A stretch of 64,000 nt of DNA from Acidimicrobiales bacterium (GTDB lineage Bacteria; Actinomycetota; Acidimicrobiia; Acidimicrobiales; SKKL01). Shown piece by piece: positions 25,048 through 33,700 of the stretch; position 1 is the first letter of the stretch; each line of letters starts with the position of its first letter. The DNA lies in the NCBI GenBank assembly GCA_034521975.1, contig JAXHLR010000002.1, positions 186,001-250,000 on the forward strand, in the 5' to 3' direction. A model generated the notes under the pieces. The model did not search any database, was not told the origin of the DNA, and saw nothing but the letters and a program-made list of their open reading frames with translations. Both the position numbers and the translations under genes were made by a program.

Positions 25048-25580
25048 CCTCGAGCCCGGTCCACCGGCGGGCGGTGGGACCGGTCGCGCTTGCTGCGGTG
25101 CTGGTGGTCATCGACCAGATCTCCAAGCACTGGGCGGTCACCTCGCTGGCCGACGGCCGCATCATCGAGCTCGTGGGGACCCTGCAGCTGCGTCTCGCGT
25201 TCAACACGGGAATGTCGTTCGGGCTGGGCGCCGGCTGGGGCCGGCTCATCGCTCCGTTGGCCGCGCTCGTGGTCGTCGGCCTGCTCCTGATGGTCGGCCG
25301 GATCCCGAACCGACTCGGCCTGTTCGCGGTCGGCCTGGTCATGGGCGGAGCGATCGGCAACCTGATCGACCGCGCGTTCCGTGCAGGCGACGGGTTCCTC
25401 GGTGGAGGCGTGGTCGACTTCATCGACCTGCAGTGGTGGCCGGTCTTCAACGTTGCCGACATGGCGATCGTCGTCGGGGCGGTGCTGTTGGCGATCGCCA
25501 CCTGGGGCGCCGACGACGGATCCGACACCGAGCAGGCAGGAGCGAGTCGCGATGCCGGCGCAGCACGAGACTCTGCCTGA
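25044..25580 (+). CDS. lspA: Lipoprotein signal peptidase
   Basis: A 178-residue membrane aspartyl protease (SPase II) that cleaves signal peptides of lipidated prolipoproteins. There are four hydrophobic helices. VVIDQISKHWA near residues 21-31, LAFNTGMSFG near 51-60, GGAIGNLIDRAFRAG (first catalytic Asp, near 109) and VVDFIDLQWWPVFNVADMAI (second catalytic Asp, near 137) are all present. A 25-residue polar tail follows. The GTG overlaps the upstream stop by 4 bases and rluD starts within its last 29 bases; the pair lspA-rluD is common. Confidence 0.92.
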   Translation: MTSSPVHRRAVGPVALAAVLVVIDQISKHWAVTSLADGRIIELVGTLQLRLAFNTGMSFGLGAGWGRLIAPLAALVVVGLLLMVGRIPNRLGLFAVGLVMGGAIGNLIDRAFRAGDGFLGGGVVDFIDLQWWPVFNVADMAIVVGAVLLAIATWGADDGSDTEQAGASRDAGAARDSA

Positions 25581-26472
25581 CAGCCTCGACGGCGAACGCC
25601 TCGACCGGGTGGTGGCCATGGTGTCGGGGTGCAGTCGATCCGAGGCGAGCACCATGATCGCCGACGGCGCGGTGACACTGGATGGCGACGTCGTCACTCT
25701 GCGATCGACCAAGGTCAGCGGTGGTCAAGAGGTCTCGATCGAGGTGCCCGAGTCGCCGGCAGGCTCGTCGATCGAGCCCGACCCGTCGGTGGCGCTCGAC
25801 GTGGTCCACGTCGATGACGATGTCATCGTCGTGGACAAGCCCGCCGGGCTCGTGGTGCACCCGGGCTCGGGAAACGCCATGGGAACGCTCGTGCAGGGAG
25901 TAGTGGCCATCTGGCCGGAGGTCGCCCAGGTCGGTGAGCCGGAGCGGCCCGGCATCGTGCACCGGATCGACAAGGGCACGAGCGGTCTCCTGGTCGTTGC
26001 CCGCACCCAGCGGGCCTACGAGTCGCTGGTGGATCAGTTCGGATCCCGTTCGGTCGAGCGCGAGTATCTGGCCCTGTGCTGGGGCCATCTCGACTCGCCG
26101 AGTGGTCTCATCGAGGCGCCGATCGGCAGGAGGGCCTCTGACCCGACCAAGATGGCGGTCACCAACCAGGGCCGCGAGGCGCGGACTCGCTTCGAGGTGC
26201 GGGAGACCTTCAGCGATCCCTCGGAGGTGAGCCTCCTGGCGTGCAGGCTCGAGACGGGTCGAACCCACCAGATTCGCGTGCACCTGGCCGCGATCGGACA
26301 CCCCATCGTCGGCGACCGCCAGTACGGCGGCGCTCGCTCGCCGATCCCGTGCGCGCGGCCATGGCTCCACGCCGCCCAGCTCGGCTTCGATCACCCCGGC
26401 ACCGGGCAGCGCCTCAGGTTCAGGTCGGAGCTGCCGGAGGACCTCGCCGGGGTGCTCGGGGGTCTCTCCTAG
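25552..26472 (+). CDS. rluD: RluD-family rRNA pseudouridine synthase
   Basis: A 306-residue protein. An N-terminal S4 RNA-binding domain (RLDRVVAMVSGCSRSEASTMI, residues 13-70) precedes the RluA/D catalytic domain. VVDKPAGLVVHPG near 95, and GIVHRIDKGTSGLLVVART near 135 with the catalytic Asp in HRIDKGTSG, are diagnostic; RLETGRTHQIRVHLAAIGHPIVGD follows. E. coli RluD modifies U1911, U1915 and U1917 of 23S rRNA. The exact target here is inferred. The 3' end overlaps the convergent HNH gene by 53 bases. Confidence 0.88.
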   Translation: MPAQHETLPDSLDGERLDRVVAMVSGCSRSEASTMIADGAVTLDGDVVTLRSTKVSGGQEVSIEVPESPAGSSIEPDPSVALDVVHVDDDVIVVDKPAGLVVHPGSGNAMGTLVQGVVAIWPEVAQVGEPERPGIVHRIDKGTSGLLVVARTQRAYESLVDQFGSRSVEREYLALCWGHLDSPSGLIEAPIGRRASDPTKMAVTNQGREARTRFEVRETFSDPSEVSLLACRLETGRTHQIRVHLAAIGHPIVGDRQYGGARSPIPCARPWLHAAQLGFDHPGTGQRLRFRSELPEDLAGVLGGLS

Positions 26473-27754
26473 CGGTTTCTGGGGTCGGTCGGAGATTGCC
26501 GTTGTTGATGCGTCGGAGTTGGGTGCGGACCTTGGGGTGAAGCGGTTGGGGCCGGCTGGGGAGGCGGCGTCGGCCGTCGGGGCTGATGAAGGTGATCTCG
26601 CCGTTGGGGTTGCCCTCGATGGTCCAGCCGCCTTCGTGGACGAGGCGGTGGTGTTCCCAGCACAGACCCACGAGGTTGTCGAGGTTGGTCTCACCGCCGT
26701 CGGTCCAGTGGTGGATGTGGTGGATCTGGCGGATCTTGCGTCCGCAACCGAACCCGCGGCAGCAGATGTCTCGGCCGTGGACCTGGCGGCGCTGCCACCA
26801 CGGGACCTGTTGGCTGGCCCGGGCGACACCGACGGTGGCGCCGTCGGGGCCGTGCAGCGCGACCTCGACGCGGGCGTCGCACATGGAGCGCATGACCCCG
26901 CTCTGGCAGAGGGCGAGGTCGCCGATGAACCCGTTGCCCGGTGTCTCGCCGTCGACCACAGCAGCGTCGACGTGGATGACCACGGTGGCCCGGTCGGGAG
27001 CGGAGGCGGAGCCGAGTTTGCGGGTGGCGAGGTCGTGGAGAGCGTCGGCGCGGCGGGTGGCGATCGGCGCCCACCGGCCAACTTCGGGGTCGGGGCCCCA
27101 GTTCTCGGCGATCGAGTCGATCGCCTGGTTGACCGCCTCGCCCTGGTCGAAGGGCAAGAACCCGCTGTAGCAGTAGCCACCCTTGCGGTGGTCACGTCGC
27201 CATCGGAACCCCCGGTTGGCGTGGGCGTCGTTGGCCTCGTCGTCGGGAACGGGTCGGGCCTGGCGGGCCATCAACGCGATCTGGTGGGCCGAGTGTCCAG
27301 GCAGTGCTGCCGCCTGTTCGGTGTCGGCGTCGGGGGTGACGAACTTGGTGGCGGGTCTCACCTGGTCCCACGACAGCTCACCGCGTGCGTAGGCGCCGCG
27401 CAGCGCCGGCAGCGCCTGGAGGGCCTGGCCGGCTCGCACCCACTCGTCGGCGTTGGAGCGGGCCAGCCCCAGGCGCCCGACCAGCCACGGGGCCACGTCG
27501 GTGGCGCCGTCGAGGTCGTGGTCGCCCTGAGCTGCTGAGGCAGCCAGGATGTCGAGGATCTCGGCGTGGGTGGCACACAGCACCGCTGCGAGCTGTTCGA
27601 GGGCGGCCAGGCGCTCATCGGGGGTGGACTCGGCGTAGCGGGCCGCGTTCGCTGACAGGACCGCATGCTCGGCGCGCTTGCCGCCCTCGACGTCTCCGAC
27701 GCCTTCGCCGTGCTCCGCCTCGTTGTCGTGGCTCACCACCGTGGCTCGACCCAT
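26420..27754 (-). CDS. HNH endonuclease with DUF222 (13E12 repeat family)
   Basis: A 444-residue protein. The N-terminal DUF222 helical region (residues 35-290) includes AGQALQALPALRGAYARGELSWDQVRP. The C-terminal HNH domain has CCRGFGCGRK, IHHIHHWTDGGETNLDNLVGLC, and WEHHRLVHEGG. These genes form large families in actinobacteria, including the 13E12 repeats of mycobacteria, some known to be LexA-regulated. A perfect LexA-type box lies about 75 bases upstream. Its 3' end overlaps rluD, which suggests insertion or drift at this site. Function, whether mobility or DNA damage response, is unproven. Confidence 0.85.
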   Translation of the reverse strand: MGRATVVSHDNEAEHGEGVGDVEGGKRAEHAVLSANAARYAESTPDERLAALEQLAAVLCATHAEILDILAASAAQGDHDLDGATDVAPWLVGRLGLARSNADEWVRAGQALQALPALRGAYARGELSWDQVRPATKFVTPDADTEQAAALPGHSAHQIALMARQARPVPDDEANDAHANRGFRWRRDHRKGGYCYSGFLPFDQGEAVNQAIDSIAENWGPDPEVGRWAPIATRRADALHDLATRKLGSASAPDRATVVIHVDAAVVDGETPGNGFIGDLALCQSGVMRSMCDARVEVALHGPDGATVGVARASQQVPWWQRRQVHGRDICCRGFGCGRKIRQIHHIHHWTDGGETNLDNLVGLCWEHHRLVHEGGWTIEGNPNGEITFISPDGRRRLPSRPQPLHPKVRTQLRRINNGNLRPTPETARRDPRAPRRGPPAAPT

Positions 27755-27823
27755 CGAAACCCGCGCCCTTCGCGCTCGACCTGACTGGAGGGAGCCGCAC
27801 CGGCTCCGATGGGGAAGAACTCC

Positions 27824-27845
27824 AGAATATCGAACAGGTGTTCGA
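27824..27845 (-). promoter_or_regulatory. LexA (SOS) box abutting a -10 element
   Basis: TCGAACAGGTGTTCGA at 27830-27845 is a perfect TCGAAC-N4-GTTCGA palindrome, the actinobacterial SOS box. On the minus strand TATTCT (27829-27824) directly follows. LexA bound here would block transcription of the DUF222/HNH gene. Confidence 0.8.
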
Positions 27846-27883
27846 GTGTCAAGCCTCTCGCAGGTGTCGCGTCGTCCGAGGGT

Positions 27884-28436
27884 TCAGTCGGGCCACCATA
27901 CGTAGGTCCACGCCGGCGGTTCGTCCGGTGGTCGGCACGCCCCGTGGCGAGTGAACCCTGCTCGCTCCAAGGCGACCCAAGACGGTCTGTTGGCCTGGGC
28001 CGGAGTCGCGACACAGCATCGTGCACCCGGCGTACGGTCGAGCACGAACCTCGCGAGCTCGGCGAGGACCCTGGGACCCAAGCCCTGCCCGGAGAACTCT
28101 GCACCGAGCAGGTAGTCGATTCCCACGGCGTGGGGGAGTCCGACCGCTTCGTCGTGGTCGGGATAGTCCTCGTGCCGGTAGTGCTGGGCCAGCCCCGCCC
28201 GGACGCCCGTCGATCTCGATCACCCACATGCCCGTCGCGTCGAGACCATCGACACGCCTGCCGTACTTGGCCTCGACGCCTGCCGGTGAGCTGTCCTCGT
28301 TCCACCATCGGTCGACGTGGGGCTCGGAGAACCACATTGCGAGTTGCGGGAAGTCGTCACGTGCCACCGGCCTGAACCCGATCCCGAACCGCCGGCCGTG
28401 CTGCTCGACCGCTCGACCGTTCGACCGCTCGGCCAC
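27884..28436 (-). pseudogene. GNAT acetyltransferase, AAC(6')-like, frameshifted
   Basis: The first part (from GTG 28436) reads GIGFRPVARDDFPQLAMWFSEPHVDRWWNED and KYGRRVDGLDATGMWVIEIDGRPGG. The second part, in another frame, reads LAQHYRHEDYPDHDEAVGLP, GIDYLLGAEFSGQGLGPRVL and ends YVWWPD. Together they match the order of aminoglycoside 6'-N-acetyltransferase-like GNAT proteins, with the acetyl-CoA loop QGLGPR. One extra C in the run at 28193-28196 (plus strand) breaks the frame. Either a recent pseudogene or a homopolymer error. Substrate unknown; resistance should not be assumed. Confidence 0.75.
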
Positions 28437-28440
28437 TCGC

Positions 28441-28884
28441 TCAGTCGACCTCGGGCCAGTCCTGCTGGCCGCGAGCCATCGCCGCGACGTCGGCCAGCGT
28501 GGTGCCTTCGAGGTGGCGGCGCATGTGTTCGCCCACCTCGGCCCAGACCGCCAGCAGCACGCACTGACCCTCGTGGTCGCAGGCACCGTCCTGGTGGGGT
28601 TCGCCGAAGTCGCCGGCGACGATGGGCCCGTCGACTGCGCTGACGACGTCGGCCAAGGTGACGGTCGCCGGGTCTCGGGCGAGCACGTAGCCGCCGCCCA
28701 CACCGCGCTTGGACCGAACCAGCCCCGCACCCTTGAGTGCGAGGAGGATCTGTTCGAGGTAGGGCTGGGGCAGCCCGGTCCGCTCGGCGATGTCGCGAAC
28801 CGAGGTGGGGCCTTCGTGGTCGGCGTGCAACGTGAGGGAGAGCAGCGCCCGGCAGGCGTAGTCACCGCGAGTCGAAACCTTCAC
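28441..28884 (-). CDS. Rrf2-family transcriptional regulator
   Basis: A 147-residue winged-helix regulator. It opens VKVSTRGDYACRALLSLTLH, then TSVRDIAERTGLPQPYLEQILLALKGAGLVRSKRGVGGGYVLA (helix-turn-helix and wing). Two cysteines near residues 103 and 109 (GACDHEGQCVL) may bind an iron-sulfur cluster; a third Cys in DYACRA could be a ligand or not. Rrf2 proteins include IscR, NsrR and RsrR, which sense Fe-S status, NO or redox. Targets are unknown. The GTG at 28884 is favoured by the TACAGT 7 bases upstream. The GNAT fragment starts 5 bases after its stop. Confidence 0.85.
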   Translation of the reverse strand: MKVSTRGDYACRALLSLTLHADHEGPTSVRDIAERTGLPQPYLEQILLALKGAGLVRSKRGVGGGYVLARDPATVTLADVVSAVDGPIVAGDFGEPHQDGACDHEGQCVLLAVWAEVGEHMRRHLEGTTLADVAAMARGQQDWPEVD

Positions 28885-28891
28885 GATCACT

Positions 28892-28897
28892 ACTGTA
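28892..28897 (-). promoter_or_regulatory. -10 element of a leaderless promoter (TACAGT, minus strand)
   Basis: TACAGT on the minus strand ends 7 bases before the GTG at 28884 of the Rrf2 gene. Confidence 0.55.
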
Positions 28898-28957
28898 TGG
28901 CCGACGGGAGCACCCCGGTGTTGGCATCGGCCCACCAGACGTGATGGAGTGGACGAG

Positions 28958-30097
28958 ATGAGTCCGAGCGAACCCCCTGTCGCGGACCAGCCAGACTCGG
29001 TTCACGAGCACCCGTGCCTCCCCGACTACGGCGGAGCATGCATCTCCAACGTGGTTCCCGCCCTGCTCGAGTGGGACGAGACGCCCAGCTGGTTGCCGTC
29101 CCCGGTGGTCGATGCCGACCAGGTGGTGCTGCTCGTGCTCGATGGCCTGGGGTGGGAGCAGCTCCAGCACTACGCCCACCTGGTGCCGACCCTCGCGAGT
29201 CTGGCCGGTGGTCCGGTGGCGAGCGTGGTTCCCTCCACCACGGCCACTGCGCTGACCTCCATCACCACCGGGCTTCCACCGGGAGAGCACGGTGTCGTCG
29301 GCTACCGCATGGCCGTCGAGGGCGAGGTGCTCAACGTGTTGCGCTGGTCGACCGCCCGCGGCGACGCACGCGACCGGTTCCCGCCCGAGCGTCTCCAAGA
29401 CGTCAGTCCCTTCGCCGGCCAGCGCCCCCCGATCGTCACCAAGGCCGAGTTCGCCACGTCGGGGTTCAGCGGTGCCCACCTGCACCAGGTCCGGTTCCAC
29501 GGCTACCGCATGCCGTCGACGATGTTGGTCCACCTCCACCGTCTGCTGCAGGCCAACGAGCCGTTCATCTACGCCTACTACGACGGCATCGACAAGGTGG
29601 GCCACGAGTACGGGTTCGGCGACTGCTTCGAGTCGGAGCTGGTGGCCGCCGATCGCCTGGCGGCCGACATCATCGACCTGTTGCCACCGCGCGCGTCGCT
29701 GATCGTCACCGCCGACCACGGCCAGGTCGAGACCGGCGGCAACGTCACCAGTCCCCACCACCAGGTGCTCGCCGAGACCGCCATGCAGTCCGGTGAAGGA
29801 CGCTTCCGGTGGTTCCACGCCCGCCCCGGTCGGTCCCAGGCGTTGCTCGAAGCCCTGGTCACCCACCACGGCCACCAGGCGTGGATCCGCACCCGCGACG
29901 AAGCGATCAGCCAGGGCTGGTACGGGCCCAAGGTGAGCGACATGGCCCGGGCCCGGATGGGCGACGTGCTGCTCGCCCCATGGGGCACCCTGGCCTTCCT
30001 CGAGCCCAACGACACCGGTCCGTTCCAACTCGTCGGACGCCACGGATCGGTGACGCCGGCCGAGATGCTGGTGCCGCTCATCGCCGCCAGAGGGTGA
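28958..30097 (+). CDS. Type I phosphodiesterase/nucleotide pyrophosphatase family protein
   Basis: A 379-residue alkaline-phosphatase-superfamily enzyme. VVLLVLDGLGWEQLQ near residues 54-68 supplies the first metal-binding Asp. VPSTTATALTSITTG near 89-103 supplies the Thr nucleophile. YYDGIDKVGHEYG near 208 and SLIVTADHGQVE near 247 supply the other metal ligands. It should hydrolyse phosphodiesters or pyrophosphates with two zinc ions, substrate unknown. There is no signal peptide. The ATG at 28958 has GGAG eight bases upstream, better than a GTG at 28949. Confidence 0.82.
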   Translation: MSPSEPPVADQPDSVHEHPCLPDYGGACISNVVPALLEWDETPSWLPSPVVDADQVVLLVLDGLGWEQLQHYAHLVPTLASLAGGPVASVVPSTTATALTSITTGLPPGEHGVVGYRMAVEGEVLNVLRWSTARGDARDRFPPERLQDVSPFAGQRPPIVTKAEFATSGFSGAHLHQVRFHGYRMPSTMLVHLHRLLQANEPFIYAYYDGIDKVGHEYGFGDCFESELVAADRLAADIIDLLPPRASLIVTADHGQVETGGNVTSPHHQVLAETAMQSGEGRFRWFHARPGRSQALLEALVTHHGHQAWIRTRDEAISQGWYGPKVSDMARARMGDVLLAPWGTLAFLEPNDTGPFQLVGRHGSVTPAEMLVPLIAARG

Positions 30098-30122
30098 CCC
30101 GCGCGGCCAGAGGGTGATCCGC
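30086..30122 (+). repeat. Short direct repeat spanning a stop codon
   Basis: A 17-base sequence (GCCAGAGGGTGACCCGC) at 30086-30102 recurs at 30106-30122 with one change. The first copy contains the TGA stop of the phosphodiesterase. Probably a small tandem duplication. Confidence 0.7.
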
Positions 30123-30132
30123 CTCGACCCGC

Positions 30133-30138
30133 TATGGT
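30133..30138 (+). promoter_or_regulatory. -10 element of a leaderless promoter (TATGGT)
   Basis: TATGGT is followed by 7 bases and the ATG at 30146 of the Bpa gene. No Shine-Dalgarno. Confidence 0.55.
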
Positions 30139-30145
30139 GCCCCTG

Positions 30146-30676
30146 ATGTCGGAACACCAGCGCTCACCCCACGATCCGGCCGATGCTCCCGAGCGTGGAG
30201 AGCTCATCACCCCCTTCACTCCGGACGGACAGCGCGCCAAGAAGCACGACGACCGACGTGAGTCGGTCGATGAGCCCGCCAAGGTGATGCGCATCGGCTC
30301 GATGATCAAACAGCTGCTCGACGAGGTGCGAACCACCCAGCTCGACGAAGCCAGCCGCGACCGTCTGCGTGACATCTACGACCTGTCGATCACCGAGCTG
30401 GGCAGTGCGCTCTCCGAGGATCTCCGTGACGAGCTCAAGCGGCTCACCATGCCCTTCGGGGCCGAGGAGCTTCCGTCAGACGCCGAGCTCCGGGTGGCCA
30501 AGGCGCAGCTGGTTGGCTGGCTCGAAGGCCTCTTCCACGGCATCCAGGCCACGCTGTTCGCGCAGCAGGTCGCCGCCCGCCAGCAGCTCGAGCAGATGCG
30601 CTCGGCAGAGCTCCCGAGTGGTGAGCAGGGGGGTCGGCAGAGTCCGTCGACCGATCGCCCCGGCACCTACCTCTGA
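30146..30676 (+). CDS. bpa: Bacterial proteasome activator (Bpa/PafE)
   Basis: A 176-residue protein. After a variable N-terminus (1-48) comes VMRIGSMIKQLLDEVRTTQLDEASRDRLRDIY, then LRDELKRLTMPF and AQLVGWLEGLFHGIQATLFAQQVAARQQLEQM. This matches the four-helix activator domain of mycobacterial Bpa (PafE, DUF2587). The C-terminus ends GTYL, close to the GQYL motif that docks into the proteasome alpha ring. Bpa forms dodecameric rings that open the 20S core without ATP to degrade unfolded proteins such as HspR. It implies prcA/prcB elsewhere. Leaderless start at 30146. Confidence 0.92.
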   Translation: MSEHQRSPHDPADAPERGELITPFTPDGQRAKKHDDRRESVDEPAKVMRIGSMIKQLLDEVRTTQLDEASRDRLRDIYDLSITELGSALSEDLRDELKRLTMPFGAEELPSDAELRVAKAQLVGWLEGLFHGIQATLFAQQVAARQQLEQMRSAELPSGEQGGRQSPSTDRPGTYL

Positions 30677-30713
30677 CTCGGTGTCTCCTCGTTCGCGTCG
30701 CGGCGAGATGGGG

Positions 30714-30719
30714 TACAGT
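30714..30719 (+). promoter_or_regulatory. Possible -10 element upstream of dnaE (TACAGT)
   Basis: TACAGT lies 44 bases before the dnaE GTG at 30764, giving a leader of about 38 bases. No convincing -35 was seen. Confidence 0.4.
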
Positions 30720-30763
30720 CGGCGAGAACGACACCGTTGTGATTTGTCAGGGGGTTTCCTGCG

Positions 30764-33700
30764 GTGACCGACTCGTTCACCCACCTCCACGTGCACACCG
30801 AGTTCTCCATGCTCGACGGCGCGGCGCGCATCTCCGAGGTGGTCGCCGCGGCCGCGGCCGACGGCCAGCCGGCGTTGGGGATCACCGACCACGGCAACAT
30901 GTACGGGGTCCTCGACTTCTACCGCGAGTGCCGCGACCACGGCATCAACCCGATCATCGGCACCGAGGCCTACATGGCCCACGACGACCGCTTCGAGCGG
31001 CCGGCACGGCGGGGCCGGGTCGACGACTCCGGTGGTGAGGTCGACGGCGGCAAGAAGCTCTACTACCACCTGACGCTGCTGGCCGAGAACCGCGAGGGCT
31101 ACCGCAACCTCATCCAGCTGGCCAGCCGGGCCTTCCTCGAGGGCTACTACTACAAGCCCCGGGTCGACTGGGACCTGCTCGACGAGCACTCCGAAGGTGT
31201 CATCGCGACCACCGGGTGCCTCGGCGGGCACGTGCTGCAGTCGCTCATGCAGGGAGACTTCGACGGCGCGCTCAAGAAGGCGGGACGCCTCCAGGACATC
31301 TTCGGACGCGACTCGCTGTTCGTCGAGCTCCAAGACCACGGGATCCCCGAACAGCACCGCACCAACCCCCAGCTGGTCGAGATCGCCCGCCGCATCGGCG
31401 CGCCCCTGCTGGCAACCAACGACAGCCACTACACCCACAGCCACGACGCGGTCAGCCACGACGCGCTGCTGTGTGTCCAGACCGGGTCGCTCATGAGCGA
31501 CCCGGACCGCTTCAAGTTCCACGGCGACCAGCACTACCTGAAGTCCGCCGCCGAGATGCGCCACCTCTTCTCCGAGGTGCCCGAAGCCTGCGACAACACG
31601 CTGTGGATCGCCGAGCGCTGCAACGTCGAGATCGAGTTCGGCACACCCCAGCTGCCCGACTTCCCCATCCCCGCAGGCTTCGAGGGCGACGACGACTACC
31701 TCCGGCACCTCACCTTCGAGGGGGCCAAGAAGCGGTGGGGCGAACCCCTCGACGACCGGGTCGTCGAACGGCTGGCCTACGAGCTGCAGACGATCAGCGA
31801 AATGGGGTTCTCGAGCTACTTCCTCATCACCTGGGACCTCATCCGCCACGCGCGCGACACCGGCATCCGGGTCGGGCCGGGCCGTGGCAGCGCGGCCGGT
31901 TGTGCGGTGGCCTACTGCCTGTGGATCACCGACCTCGACCCCATCCGCTACGACCTGCTCTTCGAACGGTTCCTCAACCCCTCGCGGTCGTCCATGCCCG
32001 ACATCGACATGGACTTCGACTCCCGCTACCGCGACGAGATGATCCGCTACGCCGCCGAGCGCTACGGCCGCAACCACGTCGCCCAGATCGTCACCTTCTC
32101 GACGATCAAGGCCAGGGCCGCGGTGCGCGATGCCGCCAGGGTGCTGGGTCACCCCTACGCGGTGGGCGACAAGGTCGCCAAGGCCATGCCACCGCTGATC
32201 ATGGGCCGCGACACCCCGCTCTACGCCTGCATGACCGAAGATCCCAAGTTCGTCGACGGCTACAAGATGGCGGCCGAGCTCCGCCAGATGTATGACACCG
32301 ATCCCGATGCTCGCCAGGTCATCGACGTGGCCAAGGGACTCGAAGGACTCCGCCGCCAGGACGGCATCCACGCGGCCGCGGTGGTCATCACCAAGGAGCC
32401 GCTGACCGAGCACCTGCCCATCCAGCGCAAGCCCGAGAACGGTCAGGACCCCGAGGACGCCCCGGTCGTCACCCAGTACGAGATGCACGGGGTCGAGGAC
32501 CTCGGCCTGTTGAAGATGGACTTCCTCGGGCTGCGCAACCTCGATGTCATCCAGGACGCGGTCGACCTCATTGCCGAGACCAGGGGCGTGGCGCTCGACA
32601 TCGACTCGGTCGACCTCGAGGACCCCCTCACCTACGAGCTGCTCGCCCAGGGCGACTCCATCGGCGTGTTCCAGCTCGAAGGCGGGCCCATGCGGGCCCT
32701 CATGCGCTCCCTCGCCCCCACCTGCTTCGAAGACGTCGCCGCGCTCGTGGCCCTCTACCGCCCGGGCCCGATGGCGGCGAACATGCACAACGACTACGCC
32801 GACCGCAAGAACGGCCGGAAGCCCATCGACTACCTGCACCCCGACGCCGAAGAGATCCTGGGCAGCACCCAGGGGCTGATGATCTACCAAGAGTCGGTGA
32901 TGCGGATCGCCCAGAAGTTCGCCGGGTACTCGCTCGCCGAGGCCGACAACCTCCGCAAGGCGTGCGGCAAGAAGATCCGCGAGCTCATCGCCCAGGAGCG
33001 CGAGAAGTTCGAGGCCGGCTGCGAGGCCAACGGGTACGGGCGCGATCTCGGCAAGGCGTGGTTCGACATCATCGAGCCCTTCGCCGACTACGCGTTCAAC
33101 AAGAGCCACTCCTACGGGTATGGCTTCGTCGCCTACCAGACCGCCTACCTCAAGGCGCACTACCCGGTCGAGTACTTCGCCGCACTGCTCACCAGCGTCA
33201 GGACCAACCTCGACAAGGCCGCGGTCTATCTCGCCGAGTGCCGCAACATGGGCGTCGATGTCCTCGTCCCCGACGTGAACGTCTCGGCGTCGGACTTCAC
33301 CGCGGTGCCCGACCCCGACGGCGGTCGCCTCGGCTCGATCCCGTTCGGGCTGTCCGCGGTCCGCAACGTCGGCGAAGGGCTCGTCGCCCACATCGTCGCC
33401 GAGCGCGAGGCCAACGGGCCCTTCACCGACTTCTACGACTTCTGCGAACGGGTCCACCTCTCGGTGCTCAACAAGCGAACGCTCGAGGCCCTCATCAAGG
33501 CCGGTGGGTTCGACTCGCTCGGCCATCCCCGCCAGGGACTGCTGCAGGTGTTCGAGGCGATCGTCGACACCACCGTGGCCCGCCGTCGCGAGCGCGACAT
33601 GGGGGTCATGACCCTCTTCGGCGAGGCCGACGGCGACCCGGTCTTCGACGAACGGCCGCCCATCCCCGACATCGACTTCGACAAGATGACCCGCCTCGCC

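Noticed and set aside
28408-28436. Tandem CTCGACCG-like units
   Set aside because: Three to four imperfect 8-10 base units encoding Arg/Ser at the N-terminus of the broken acetyltransferase. Too short to suggest a regulatory array.
28949-28957. GTG start for the phosphodiesterase at 28949
   Set aside because: The GTG overlaps the GGAG that is well placed for the ATG at 28958.
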